Of a stretch of DNA of 64,000 nucleotides, positions 36,293 through 48,656 are shown one piece after another. The notes under the pieces were generated by a model that was not told where the DNA came from, did no database searches, and worked only from the letters and a program-made list of their open reading frames with translations. This stretch comes from Zanthoxylum bungeanum. Lineage: Eukaryota > Streptophyta > Magnoliopsida > Sapindales > Rutaceae. Numbering within the stretch: the first letter of the stretch is position 1; each line of letters begins with the position of its first letter. The position numbers and the translations under genes were made by a program. The stretch lies in contig SKCR01026789.1 in assembly GCA_019454045.1 (NCBI GenBank), positions 1 through 64,000 of the forward strand, given 5' to 3'.

Positions 36293-37505
36293 CATAGGGA
36301 ATTCCCAGATGAAGCTAGTAGAAAAGACAGAATCGCCATTCAGAAGTTGGCTGCTCAATATGTGAGTCTGAAGGGAGAACTCTACAAGAGGCAAGCGAAT
36401 GGTGTTCAGCTGAAATGTATGAGAAAGGAATAAGCTCAGAAGATAATGGATGAAGTGCATGCTGGTGTCTGTGGACCGCATATGAACGGATTGAACTTGT
36501 CCCGCAAGATTGTGAGACAAGGCTTTTACTGGTCAACCATGGAAGCCGACTTCGCGAAGCTGGTAAAGCACTGTCATGATTGTCAAGCGCATGGGAATTT
36601 GAATCATTTGCCGCATACAGAATTGCACGGGTTGTCAGAACCGTGGCCTTTCTCAGCATGGGGAATTGATATGATTGGAGAGATTCGGCCAAATGCGTCA
36701 AATGGATCGCTTTATAGTGGTAGCAGTGGACTACTTCTCGAAATGGGTAGAAGCCGAGTAATTCCGTAATGTCACGGCAAAACAAATGACCAAGTTAATA
36801 GCCCGAAATCTCATATGCCGGTACGGTATGCCGCATCACGTGGTTACGGACAATGGAGTCCAGTTTCAGGGAGAGACCAATGCGATATTACAAAGGTATG
36901 GGATAGGTCATCATAGGTCTTCACCATACAGGTCGCAGGCTAATGGAGCAATTGAGGCAGCCAACAAAACAATAAAGACGATTCTGGCGAAGATGACGGA
37001 GAATTACAAAGACTGGGCTGATAAGCTGCCATATGCCCTGTGGGGGTACAGAACATCTATGAGGACGGCGACCGGAGCTACGCCTTACTCTTTAGTCTAT
37101 GGAATGGAAGTGGTACTGCCGGTGGAAGTTGAGATACAGTCCATACGGGTGTTAGCAGAAGCAGAGTTACCTGAACAAGAATGGACCTCGCAGAAGTTTG
37201 AGCAGTTAGCATTGATGGATGAGAAGAGGATGAAGTCCTTGCATCACATGCAGATATATCAGAAGAGGTTGGCCCGAGCATTTAATAAGAAGGTGCGTCC
37301 TACCAAGATCAAGAAAGTTGATCTGGTACTTAAGCAGTCGAAGCCGTCGACGACAGACCCAAGAGGGAAGTTCAGACCAAATTGGGAAGGACCATACATT
37401 GTTCAGAAGGTAATGGGAAATGGAGCAGTGAGACTGTCGGACTTGGAAGGGAATGAGTTCACTGAGCCGATCAATGTTGACAAATTGAAGTTGTATTTTG
37501 CTTGA
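36293..37505 (+). pseudogene. Tat-like integrase
   Basis: An N-terminal connection with stops (36293-36434), the zinc-binding HHCC region (EVHAGVCGPHMNG, HCHDCQAHG; 36452-36597), core start WGIDMIGEIRP (36660-36692), a frameshift near 36700, a TAA at 36757, then VTDNGVQFQGETN (36842-36880) and NGAIEAANKTIK (36942-36977) with the second Asp and the Glu of DDE. A long C-terminal part ends PINVDKLKLYFA and TGA. No chromodomain. It would insert the DNA copy; frame breaks inactivate it although the catalytic triad survives. Confidence 0.9.
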
Positions 37506-38690
37506 GGGACAGAAGACTGAATAGTCACCCGCAGAAGACCTAACCCAACGGGATAAAGAGAACTCATGCATGCATGCACACATATAACCCATTATTGCAT
37601 TCATTTTTTGCGTGTTTTGTGTTTTTTTTTATATTCACAAGTATCGAAGAATAAAAGAGAAAGCGGCTAAGACAAGCCAATCAGAAACAGCGAAAGCACT
37701 GTATTGAATTTGGGAAGAAATCATAGGGCTGAGGTCCACATCGGTGTTAAGATTCAGATGGTAATCTGAGGGTTAAAGCCCATTTTGAGTTTGAATTTCG
37801 GGTATGGATCCCGGGGGTGAAGCCCACATAGTCAGCAGTAAAGAGGAAGAATTCCTTAGAGTGAGTGAGTGAGTAAGTAAAAAAAAAAAAAAAAAAGTGA
37901 GAGAGAAGTCTTTGATGGTTAAACATATGTCCGGTGATGACATTATGTGCTGTAGGGAGAAGCCTTAGAAGCGAGAAGTGCGAGACGCGCTCTTATCCGG
38001 TATTCTGAATGGATTGATCTCGGCTGGACTCATTAAGCACTTGAAAAAGGTATCTCAACAGTAGAAGCCTGAGCGGTTGATGAGATGACTAGTTGGAGAG
38101 ATGGTGGATCGGTAAATGACCGTTTGCCTGGATGTCCACACTGATTTGCCTTTGCTACGATACATGATATGGTTGGGAAATAAAGAAAGAAAAGTCTCTG
38201 CAAAGAAAAGAAAAGAAATAGACCGCCTATAACCAATAAGCGTGAAGCTACCCATGGGCCAGTATTAGGACCACCATGACGAGAAATGCTACCTTAAAGG
38301 GTAGGTGTGTCAAAAAAAAAAAAAAAAAAGAAAAAAAGAAAAGAAAAGAAAAAATGAAAGTCTAAGATGAAAAGAAAGAGACGATGCAATAAAAGAAAAC
38401 CATATCATGTTGAGTATGCTACAGTAATCACATAATGTGACCCAGACATCCAGGTTGGTTAGACCCACTGATCCGATTCTCCGAAGCGAAATCATCGAGT
38501 TGGCTGACTTAAGGAATAAGCTGCGAATGAGCCTTAGCACACACACACACTATGAGTCTAGTTCAGATCACCCATTCAAAGGATTGGGTTTGAGTATGTC
38601 GAGTACTTTGAAGATTCTTTGGCTTTGACGTGAAGCATCTGTTGAGGACAAAAATATGTTTAGCTATCAAGATTATCTCGAAGAGAGGCA
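37506..38690 (+). other. 3' non-coding region of the plus-strand Tat-like element, proximal part
   Basis: No protein recognised. Poly(A) runs at 37879-37896 and 38312-38355. Aligns with the minus copy over 38075-38310. An (AC)n run of about 12 bases lies at 38539-38550. Open frames on the minus strand here are shadows of A-rich DNA. Confidence 0.7.
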
Positions 38691-39940
38691 CTACAGTATG
38701 CAAAATAGAGAATCGACATCAGTAGTAGACTTGCCAGGTATGGCATTCAGAGGGCGAGCCCCACATTAGATCAACATCAGTAACGGACTTGCCGGGTATG
38801 GCATTCAGGGGACGAGGCCCACATTAGGTTCAGCATCAGATATGCCGGGTATGGCATTCTGCGGGCAAGGCCCACATTAGTTCAAATCAGTTTCTGCCAG
38901 GGACGGCACTCCGGGTATGGAGATATCAGTTCAGCCAGGTACGGCACTCCGGGTATGGAGATATCAGATCAGTTTTGCCAGGTACGGCACTCCGGGTATG
39001 GAGATATCACAGCTGCGACACCCAAGGTACGGGGTTAGCATTCAGACATTTGTGGCTCTCTAGGTACGGAGACGTCACCGCGACACCCTAGGTACGGGGT
39101 TAACACTCAGACATTTGTGGCACTCTAGGTACGGAGGCGTCACTGCGACACCCTAGGTACGGGGTTAGCAGTCAGACATTTGTGGCTCTCTAGGTACGGA
39201 GACGTCACCGCGGACACCCTAGGTACGGGGTTAGCACTCAGACATTTGTGGCTCTCTAGGTACGGAGACGTCACAGTGACACCCTAGGTACGGGGTTAGC
39301 GTTCAGACATTTGTGGCACTCTAGGTACGGAGGGGTCACTGCGACACCCTAGGTACGGGGTTAGCACTCAGACATTTGTGGCACTCTAAGTATGGAGGCG
39401 TCACTGCGACACCCTAGGTACGGGGTTAGCACTCAGACATTTGTGGCACTCTAGGTATGGAGGCGTCACTACGACACCTTAGGTACGGGGTTAGCACTCA
39501 GACATTTGTGGCACTCTAGGTACGGAGGCGTCACCGCGACACCCTAATCTAGGTACGGAGGCGTCACTGCGACACCCTAGGTACGGGGTTAGCATTCAGA
39601 CATTGTGTGGCTCTCTAGGTACGGAGACGTCACTGCGACACCCTAGGTATGGGGTTAGCATTCAGACCATAGTGACGCCCTAGGTACGGGGTTAGCACGC
39701 CAGGTACGGCATGTGGACTATTCAGACATTTATGGCACTCTAGGTACGGAGGCGTCACTGCGACACCCTAGGTACGGGGTTAGCACTCAGACATTTGTGG
39801 CTCTCTAGGTACGGAGACGTCACTGCGACACCCTAGGTACGGGGTTAGCATCCAGACAACCAATATCATCGATGCGGCACTCTAGGTACGGAGACGCAAC
39901 TGCGACGCCCTAGGTACGGGGTTTAGCATTATCAACTCAG
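38691..39940 (+). repeat. tandem array of about 65-bp units with a sequence gradient
   Basis: From about 39009 to 39940 about a dozen units of roughly 65 bases follow the plan cagacatttgtggcactcta, ggtacggaggcgtcactgcg, acaccctaggtacggggtta, gcact. Each unit contains two near-copies of ctaggtacgg. Upstream (38720-39008) units of another but related kind occur (gccgggtatggcattcaggg, then gccaggtacggcactccggg), so the array shifts in composition along its length. It lies at the same place as the unrelated 61-bp array of the minus copy. Confidence 0.95.
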
Positions 39941-40043
39941 CACAGCAGGTAGACCAGGTGACAGCTGGCGAGCCAGGTAAGTAAAAATGCATTGCACGTA
40001 CTTTGATAGGATTGTCATTGTCACACACTGCACAAGTCCCATC

Positions 40044-40057
40044 AAAGTGGGGGCGAC
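40044..40057 (+). other. polypurine tract of the plus-strand Tat-like element
   Basis: aaagtgggggcgac directly before the TGTAGGC LTR start; matched in the minus copy. Confidence 0.75.
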
Positions 40058-41947
40058 TGTAGGCATTGCATTTTTACACATTAGCCCAATGATGAGTCTC
40101 GTATGGAGGCAACTACTTCTTTAGTCATGAAAGTCGCGGGAAACGGACGTTGGAAGGGTAAAGTTGGAAAATGGAATTTTTGTTGGATTTAACCTCGTTG
40201 TTTGGCTCCGGTTGTTTATTGGACTTCCGTTTCAAAGCTTACCTAAGGCCCAAAACCCAAACCAAACCCAAAATACCCAAGTCAAACCAAGTCAAACCAA
40301 AACCACACACCCAAGGAGAGTGATTCACGCCCATGCCCTCTTTATTTAGGTATATGCACATTTATCACATGCTAAAATCTTGCAAAATCCTTACCTAAAT
40401 AAAAGAAATCAAATCAAATCCCTACCAAATCAAATCCGATCACAAATCCAAATTAGGAGATCCATTCCTTGTTAGACACCAATTAGGAGATTCTTTTCTA
40501 TTCAAATTAGGAAAGTCTTCTCTCTTTGCCTATAAAAAGAGGCCTTCACCCCCCATTAAAAACCTAGCTCATACATCTCTCTCACAGGCCTAAATCACTC
40601 TCTTAAGCCTCCATTGCACGCCCAAGCATCCCCCTGAAGCCTCCATTGCCGCACCTTCAAGATCCAATAGCCTCCATTGCCGCACCCTCCCTCCATCATC
40701 AACACCCTTCACGCCCAAGCCCTAAACTTAACCCTCCATTGCCGAGTTCCAGCCCCCATTCACAGCTCTAAAACACCCTCAAATAAACCTTATTCACAGC
40801 CCTAAAGTCGCACTAAACACCCTCCAAACACAGCCCCATTCGCAGCCCCAAAACAGTCCCTGAAAACACCCCACTGCACCAGTGAACTGCCGGGTTTAGC
40901 TTGCTGTTCTGGTCAGTTTTTGTTGCGACTTTGGCCTATAAAACAGTCCTAAAATCACCTAGAAACCACCCCAAAAACCTCCATAAAGTCTCCCTAAAAA
41001 ATCCTTACAAACGCACCCCCCTAAGCCTTTAAAATCACCCAAAACAGTCCACTAAACGACCAAAACAGTGACCTGAAACAGAGCAGCGAAACAGCAGCAA
41101 AACGGACTTAAGACAGCAGCCCAAGCATCAAAACAACGAGGGAAAATGTTGAGTAGACGAATTGGAAAAGTATCGGATCAATCTCCCTTCCAACGGACGT
41201 GTAACGCCCTTTCTTAGACGACAAAAGAGGTTAGGCCTGAGGGCACCCTTTTTACTTATCTTCTTTATTTTGTTTATTTATTTTGATATATAATTGCATG
41301 AGAGTCGTTTGAGGCATGATGTGATTGTTGGATGAGCGGGATATGTGTTCCCCTTTTGTGGTATATCAGATGGAAACCCGGACGTAAATTCCATAGCCGA
41401 TTCCGAATGGACGGTAGTATGGTCTGCACTAGGGATACAATGCCACGTACCACTTAGGATACACATCTCTCGTCTCATCCAAATTTGTATTTGAGCACGT
41501 TACAGTCTTTAGGTTATTCGTTTATTATTTAGAGCATGGTATAATTTAGTTGTTATTTATTTGTTAAAACATATTTAGGTTGTTCCTTATGCATATTATT
41601 AGTTTATGATGTGTTAGGATAATGATTTATATATGTTGATTTAATGGTTCAATATGCTCGTTGTGTTGCATTGCGTGGAGTTATTTGGATGAAAGCATGT
41701 TAGATCTAAGTACCCTTAAGCATGATTATTGAGTAGATTCGGTTGATTAATTGCACAAATTATATCATCACAAGTGACATAAGTAAGGGACCATTCCGAA
41801 CCCAACGGTTTGAGGTCTTCCCTTGCGAGGGGTGAGTGCGGCCTTAAATCTTTGTCCCGGTTCACACCGGGTGGCGACTCCATGTTATTTCGTACTCCCA
41901 ACTAGGCCGCGAGCCTAGAACAGCGTCGTCAAGTTCTGTTGTCTATA
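40058..41947 (+). repeat. 3' LTR of the plus-strand Tat-like element
   Basis: Starts TGTAGGCATTG after the PPT; ends gtctata where the 5' copy has gtctaca, so one substitution affects the terminal dinucleotide. The last 0.6 kb align with 29998-30594. The 5' part aligns with the minus-strand LTR at 17253 and leftward. Confidence 0.85.
40531..40538 (+). promoter_or_regulatory. TATA box in the Tat-like 3' LTR
   Basis: TATAAAAA in gcctataaaaagaggcc, conserved with 14652-14659 on the other copy. A C-rich, purine-poor segment follows, as expected for the start of the transcribed part. Confidence 0.6.
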
Positions 41948-43445
41948 ACAGCTTCGCTCTGGATAGACCCATCGGAGTCTCATTGGTATTATGACTATGT
42001 GTCTATGGGAATCCGAATCAGGGTAGGTGTATGTGGTCTTAACCTGAGACTTGCATCGCTAATACTTGCGACAATCGGTATACTTTGGTTTTGGTCATCC
42101 GGAGCTTTAACAGGTTCTGTGTACGCCTTTTCTGGGCTTACTGAGAATCGTAGTGTATTGGGTGTGATGTCAAGATGGAAGTATCACTTCAGTCATATGG
42201 AGATGATGATCACGCAAGATACGGAACTAGTACTCTTAAATGTTGCAGCTATCGGGATAGTATGACTAGGTCATGATTATCCGATTATAGAGACTAGTTG
42301 CTAGTGATCCGATATATGCTTCGTACGGGGGCAGACACAATTCCAGCCATATGCCTAGCATGTGACATCCGATACTAGATCGTATGACGCCATATATAGT
42401 ATACTATGCCTGATACATATTATATATTTTTCATTGAATATTTCTGGAGAATTGGGTAGGCACGGTGTTTTGCTAGAAGCCAACCATGTCTTGTAAATCG
42501 GTGATAACGTGGTACGCAGTACGCACGTATCGGATAGTCCGACAATCGTATTTACTGCCAACATATCCAGGGATCTCTTGGGTCACTTCCTAAAGATTCA
42601 CCAATGACATTTGACTCGAACAGAATTAATCTGGGATTAATTATGGAAGAGAAAATTAATCTAGGATTAATTGCGGCAAGAATTTATCTGGGATAAAATT
42701 CATTTTGAAGAGAGAACGTGATTAATTTGGAATTAATCGACAAAGTAAATTTAATAGTTAAATTGAATTTTACTATTTAATTTATTTAATTGGGCTAAAA
42801 TAATATATCGGATATATTAATTGAAATTGGATTTCAATACGGAATTAAAATTGGATTTTAATTCAAGCGAATGAATTATTTTGGAATTAATTCGTAAGCG
42901 ACTTTCGTAATAATTTTTCTAGGCATTATTATTTAATTAAATTAGATTTAATTATTTAGCGACGGAAAATTCGTTTAGTCAGATTAAACGAACCCGGGAC
43001 CAAAGTGTGTTGTGTAAGCCAACTTGAATTTGGAATTCGAAATTGGGTGGGACCCACAACTCACATCACTTGTCAAATTGTGATGGTGGTAGTTGGAAAT
43101 AGTGATTGGGTCTTTTAAACACACAACACAAAATGTCAACACAACTTATGAATCAAGTTTGGAACTATTCATCTTCTCTCTTTCCTCCCAAAAACCGTGA
43201 GCCTCTCTTCTTGTTTTGAATTTTTGTTGCAACAATTCATCAAGCTAGCACTTAAAGGAATCAAATTAAGGTGTTAGGGAAACTCACCCGAGAATTTGGA
43301 ACTTATTTTCAAGCTTGGAGCTTCTACATTCAAAGGATTTTTCGAAAATTCTAAGTCGATCATTGTAAGTATTCCGTAACTTATTTTGATTTATTCACAC
43401 ACAAATCATTGTTTAGAGATCATTGGCATATCTAGGACACTAACA
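41948..43445 (+). repeat. copia LTR fragment, same family as the 20172 element but more divergent
   Basis: Starts with acagcttcgctctgg, which corresponds to a point about 373 bases inside the LTR at 20172, and follows that LTR in order (gacaatc.gtatactttggtt, tgatgtcaagatggaagt, then the AT-rich aattaatctgggattaatta segment). It ends near ggacactaaca at 43445. The Tat-like element has replaced its first part. Confidence 0.75.
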
Positions 43446-43648
43446 CACCCAGTATCCAATATTACTACATGACTATTCTAAGGTCGATGTCATTCTCAGC
43501 ATACTTATATATCAATCTAATATGTATTATGACATAAATTACAATTAACATAGTTGAAATGAAAATGTAGTTATTTTATTAAATAATAAAATATAATGTA
43601 CAATGTATTATTCGGATTGGTACTCCAAGTACCAACTCCACCAATTTC
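43446..43648 (-). repeat. fragment of the copia LTR family of 6007-8492
   Basis: About 200 bases (cccagtatccaatattacta onward) align with 8300-8492, the LTR start on the minus strand. The rest of that LTR is absent. Confidence 0.75.
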
Positions 43649-44632
43649 CAAAGCCTATAAAAGCCAATGAGGAGCTACGAGAAAGAGCCTTCAACATCGA
43701 TCCAAAAAAAATCAACATGTCAACTTTCACAAGTTTCTTTCTGTAGTTAATTTTCCTTTCAAATATTCCTCTGTAGTTATAATTTATATTAATTCTAGTA
43801 AAACTTTGCTTGATAATTCTTTTTTCTGTAACTTAAGATTCATCATTCCAATAAATATTTCTTTCTTAATCGTTTACTTTCTTATCTCTTATTAGCATCC
43901 TCCTAGAATTTAATTGCCTATCCCTTTCAGACTGTAGAGAACCCATTAATTTTTACAATCATTTGATTAGAAGTCTGTTATTAACGATGAAAATTCACAC
44001 GCATCTGGCATCCCCAATAACACCACTATTAGAGCCAACAGATGATAAAAAAAAATACAATTCCATATTCAAATCAATGGCGACATTAGGAAAATGAGTG
44101 AGTATATCTCGCATAACTTCTTCTTCGTCTTCTCCTCTTTTCTCGATTTATTTTTACTCATTTCCCATTCCATCTTCTTTCTTCTCTCTTTTTTTCACTG
44201 CCTCTTCGATGAAGATTCGGAGTCGTCCGAGCTCGATGGAGATGATGACGATGTGGGTCTATCTTCTTTCTTCTTCTCTTCCCCATGGAATGAATCAACC
44301 GATCGTTTGCATCCTCATTATTTTATATTAACGAATAAAAATATATACCTTCTAAACACAGACAATTGTGTGAAAAACATTCCAAACCACGTCACTATTT
44401 GTAATTGTGAAACAATTCAAGGACCTAAACATTATTGAAATTGATGAAAAATAACCATGTCCATGTTATACAACAACAAAAACTTTGGTATTGATTCTTT
44501 TGTCGGAAGCCAGTTGCTTTGATACAATTCAATGTAAAACACTAAAAATATTGCTCAAACGTTCTAGGCAAATCTGTATTCTTCATTTCAATGTAGTGAA
44601 AATGCTACAACCCCTTGTATGTAATCTAGGAA
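43649..44632. other. AT-rich stretch, nothing recognised with confidence
   Basis: A TATA-like gcctataaaagcc at 43663 is followed by sequence resembling a transcribed leader. Overlapping open frames at 44094-44438 are pyrimidine-rich and low in complexity (Ser/Phe/Leu-rich), without family resemblance. This may be host DNA upstream of the GASA-like pseudogene. Confidence 0.4.
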
Positions 44633-45140
44633 GGAATAAATCAAGTACATTGTGTGTTATTATACGATTGCTTATTGTTTTTCTTTTATATTGCTTTAGT
44701 CTGTGTTCCTCACACAAAGTGATGAAGGAAGTAATGAGTTAGCTCTTCATAAGAAGCATCTTTCCCAAAATATCACTAAGTCTTTGATTTCTTTTACTCA
44801 CAAGTCTTCAAATTTCTTAGTACACATAAAATATATCGTAGAATTCAAAACCTTACGCTCTCATTGTAATGCGAATTGATTAATAAGAGTGATACATAGA
44901 GATTCTAGCATGAAACCTTAGCTCTGAACTTGATAAATTTTTGTTTGCCGCGAATTTACAGATTGCAATTAAGCTTTTAAGAGGAGATGTAGGGAATCAT
45001 CAAGAAAGAATGTGTGTCATAGAGCTTGTAATAACTTCCTGCAATAGGTGCCATTGTGTTCCTCCTGGTATTTATGGGAACAAGCAAGTATGCCATGTTC
45101 TGCAAGCCTCAGAACCCATGGAAATAAACCAAAGGTGTAG
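44633..45140 (+). pseudogene. GASA/snakin (gibberellin-stimulated, cysteine-rich) gene, decayed
   Basis: The last exon begins after an acceptor (tttacag, to 44960) with DCN, then in shifting frames FKRRCRESSRKNVCHRAC, SCNRCHCVPPGIYGNKQVC and PCSASLRTHGNKPKV, ending at TAG 45138-45140. This is the cysteine pattern and order of the GASA domain, whose members are small secreted peptides of plant growth and defence. Two one-base shifts (near 45036 and 45090) and an in-frame TAA break it, and the terminal cysteine is missing. About 0.2-0.3 kb upstream a hydrophobic stretch (LCVIIRLLIVFLLYCFSLC, 44656-44712) followed by a polar segment resembles the signal-peptide exon expected for the family, without a start codon in place. 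A Ty3 LTR fragment begins 52 bases downstream. Confidence 0.75.
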
Positions 45141-45191
45141 GAGCGAAGCGGGGATACCGCTATACCTATGATGTCAGCAACCACTATATTG

Positions 45192-45994
45192 TTGGGCTCG
45201 CAGCCCGTAGAGAGTACGAATAACCCCACGGGGAGGCTAATTGGAGAATAATAGAGTCTCTACCCGGTATGAGACACCGAAAATTATTTAAGACCGTAAC
45301 TACACCCCTCGCAAGGTCCAACTTAAACCGGTTTGGGTTTGAAATGGTCTCTTATTGATGCCAGTATAATATTTATGCTAAAATGAAGTATCCCTACATT
45401 TTATAATGCAATTACATGCAACAATAATTTATAACATACACGACACAAAGAATCATAATAAAAGAAATAGAAAAAGCAAAACAAATGTGCAGGAAATAGT
45501 TACCGTGAAATATTATCTAAGTATAATAGTGTATGTTCGGGAGGACAAACTACATATATGGCCAGATATATTTTCATAAAGTATTAAGTCTAACTACAGC
45601 ATCACACGAATCTTGCAATGATAACTAAAATAATAATGATAATAATAATAAACAAACCACTAATAAAACAAATTAATAGGGAAGAATATACATATTTCTG
45701 ACCTACCTTCTTCGAAGTCAGGACAGACAAAACTTTTCAGGCAATTAATGTATGGTCGGACATATTGTATGTCTAGTTGGATGTCCTTATTAATATTCGG
45801 CCGGACTTACTGGAAGTCTAGCAGGATATGATGCGTAGATGCAGAATAACAGATAATAGTAACATGACATACTTGAAATCAGTCATCAAAAAGTGCAGGA
45901 TCATGCATTATAGTAATCGCATGATAGACGTAACAACAGTAGAATGATGAAGTAATCCTAACAGTCATATATCAGCAGTAATAAAGAAACTAAT
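45192..45994 (-). repeat. Ty3 (Tat-related) LTR fragment
   Basis: Its left end (tgggctcgcagcccg, then gagagtacgaataacccc and cacccctcgcaagg) aligns with the end of the Tat-like LTR at 10727-10870 and, reversed, 30450-30560. It is cut on the right by the copia LTR starting at 45995. No internal region remains. Confidence 0.6.
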
Positions 45995-46510
45995 TGTTGG
46001 GGTTGGTGCTCAGATCGTCAATTCCCTATTGTATTTCCGTGTAAATACTGTTGTAAATGTTTTATTATGAATAAAATAAGCAGTTTCTATAATATAATAT
46101 ATCTCTTGATATGGTAAAGACGTAAAAGACCTTAGAATGATTAGTCATGATACAGTTACAAAAGCGTCGCAACTGACATTGAGTTGTATCATGACGCTGT
46201 CATTCTTAGACTGTTCCTGGTCAAGGTTTACACTACTTGGTCAGTAAAGTAAACCCGTTGAGACCAGTACATGTCATATACTGGAATATTGGATTCCAAT
46301 GGTTTCTCAATGAACCATGAGTCTTGGAGACTCGTATAAATGTGTAGGTATTTATAGCGGATAAACACTGAACGACTCGCCAAAGCGGATAAACACTGAA
46401 CGACTCGCCAAAGATTCTTAATGGATGGTACACCAACGTCAATAAGAATTTTCTCGGGTTGAGTAGCATTTGTGATTCTCCGACTTGAGATACCATTATG
46501 GGCACATGAG
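45995..46510 (+). repeat. copia LTR E, left part
   Basis: Starts TGTTGGGGTTGGTGCT, the reverse-oriented equivalent of the end at 8492. It is interrupted at 46510 by Athila element C and continues at 61562. An internal 28-base tandem duplication lies at 46358-46413. Confidence 0.75.
46358..46413. repeat. 28-bp tandem duplication
   Basis: cggataaacactgaacgact followed by cgccaaag occurs twice in direct succession without a mismatch. Confidence 0.95.
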
Positions 46511-48413
46511 TGATCGGTGAAATCACTCATATAACGCAAGCGCACGTATCCTTCAAGTAGTATAAAATATATCGATCCCACGAGGACTTAATACTTTAGC
46601 TGTCAATTTATGAAGTTAAATGTTTACAAGAACCTAATAGATTGGTTTGTTGATTGGATGGTGATTTTTGCTAAAACAAGCAAATAAAACAGTGCGAAAG
46701 TAAATTAAAGGAAAATTCAATATTATAAAACTATATATGGTTGTGAATCCTTCCAAAATCTTTTAAATATGAAGTGGTTATCTCATGTTTGTGCAATATA
46801 TCTGTTTACCAACCTAGAATACGAAAATATGCAAAAGCCTCTGTAGATGGTCAGATGCAAACACCCAAATAACTCAATTAATCATATGTCTATGTTAACC
46901 AAGTTACCTGAATTCATTAAGAATAAGTTCCAATTGTGGCTACCCCCGCCTGACATGTATACGTGTATCCTGTAAGAAAATCTACCTAAGGGTCACCATG
47001 CCTCGAGGTGAGATCATGAGATATTGAGTCTAAGGCTGAAACCTAAAATTCTTTCGTCAAGTTTATTATAAGTTTACTAGATCAATCTTATTAATGGCCA
47101 GTTAACAAGATGCATTAAGTTTAAGACTCAATAAATAAACTTTTATATTACCCAAGATTTAAGATAACCAACTTTATAAACCGGTGATATTGGAATTCAT
47201 CACACCCCTAGATAATATGTTTAGTTACAAAACATACCTAAAATTACAAAATGCATAGTTAAACAAAATAACATAATGGAAAATTAAAAAGTAAAGAAAA
47301 TTATAACAATAAAAGAAAATGTTGGAGCTAGGGGTTTCACTTTTAATACTTCAAATATAGATTACTCCCTTATCAATTAAACATTTCTTAAATTAATTGT
47401 ATTAAAACCGACCATATAGGCGGTGAATGTCATTTATCCAAAGTCCAACCAACCATATAGGCGGTAAAAAAATCATATAAACCAACCATGTAGGCGGTAA
47501 CAAGGTTAGTACCTAAACCGACCATATAGGCGGAAACTAAGTCTAATAATGTAAAATCAGCCATATAGGCGGTAAATAATTAATTCAATTTACTTATTTA
47601 AATTAAGGGAGTAAATCAAAATTATTATATTAAAAGTTTCCCCCAGACTCCAGTAAAAATAGATTACCTACTCATGATGTAATTAAAAACACACAAAAAT
47701 TTATTAAATAAATAAAGAGAAAATACAAGAAAACTTAAATAAACATGCAAGACACTTTCTTTTAAGTTTCCATGGAGAAATCCCCCAAAGAAATCATGAA
47801 AAAATTTACAAAGTTTAGCTTGGTATTTATAGGCAAGTCTAAAGGCTTCCACCAATTTATCCACCAATTGCTCCACCAACATGACACCAAATCCTCCACT
47901 AAACATGCAAGCATGTTTGGTGGAAGTTTGACAATTTTCATTTTTTTATTTTATTATTATTTGTTTTTGTTTTGCATTGACTTTAATAATTACACATAAC
48001 ATACTTCCAGATGTTTTATCAATTTTGGTCATGGAAACTTCATAATTCGAAATTATTATGAACTTTAAAATGTAAATCTTTACGTCTTCGTTAATCTAGA
48101 ACTTGAATCACCTCAATCTGATATCGGAGTAAGAAGTTACGGCCAAAATATGACATCTGCGCAAAGTTGGAATTTCCGAAATTATACTTCGTTAAAATGT
48201 CATTTCAAGTGTCCAATCTCCAAAATCAAAATGTCAAGTCCATTTTTTGCCCTTATTTGTTCCACATTTCGTCCTGATTGATTCTATTAAGTCCCGATTT
48301 TATTTTATCTGCAAAATAAACTAAAACACATTAAAACGTTCATAAAACTCGAGAAACTATACACAATATTAAGTAAAGGGGACGGTAAATATTGATATAT
48401 TTTTCGCTCATCA
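46511..48413 (-). repeat. 3' LTR of Athila element C
   Basis: Minus-strand TGATGAGCG start and CCGATCA end; 1903 bases, aligning along its length with 59663-61556. Five or six copies of a catataggcggt motif lie at 47406-47575. A TATA-like sequence on the minus strand is at about 47828-47836. Confidence 0.85.
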
Positions 48414-48427
48414 CACCCACAAACCTA
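48414..48427 (-). other. polypurine tract of element C
   Basis: On the minus strand aggtttgtgggtg lies directly before the TGATGAGCG start of the 3' LTR. Confidence 0.6.
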
Positions 48428-48656
48428 ACATTTTGCTAGTTGATGAGTGGTAAATGTATCATTATTTCCCACTCATTTGACCTAATATTTTGTATAGTTT
48501 CTTGAGTTTTGTGAATATTTTGATGTGTTTTGTGTTATTTTGTAGATAAATAAAGCCTTTGGCATTGCGACACCTAACGTGCGCTGATCCATGCTAACGT
48601 GCACCAGGTCCACATGTCAGAATCTGAGAAGTTTGACTTTGCTAACGTGCGTCGTG

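Larger units (their letters stand above)
29998..41947 (+). mobile_element. Tat-like Ty3 element, plus strand, with archaeal-type RNase H
   Basis: Truncated 5' LTR, tRNA-Arg PBS, leader, gag, protease, RT, RNase H, second (archaeal-type) RNase H, integrase, 2.5 kb 3' non-coding region with a tandem array, PPT and a 1890-base 3' LTR. The primer type and the second RNase H between RT and integrase are diagnostic of the Tat clade. The pol region is broken by at least four in-frame stops and at least three frameshifts. After its end (41947) lies an internal part of a copia LTR, so it inserted in such an LTR; the left partner of that site is gone because the 5' end was lost at the 29997 junction. 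Confidence 0.9.

Noticed and set aside
36287..36785. Minus-strand open frames opposite integrase
   Set aside because: Shadows of the real plus-strand integrase, which has recognisable motifs.
39009..39940. Possible CRISPR-like or satellite array
   Set aside because: Units follow each other without unique spacers and lie in the 3' non-coding region of a Tat-like element in a plant genome, so it is a retroelement-internal tandem repeat.
44094..44438. 114-codon open frame, possibly a small host gene
   Set aside because: Phe/Ser-rich and overlapping a second equally open frame; no motif, no convincing promoter or splice context. Kept only as unrecognised sequence.
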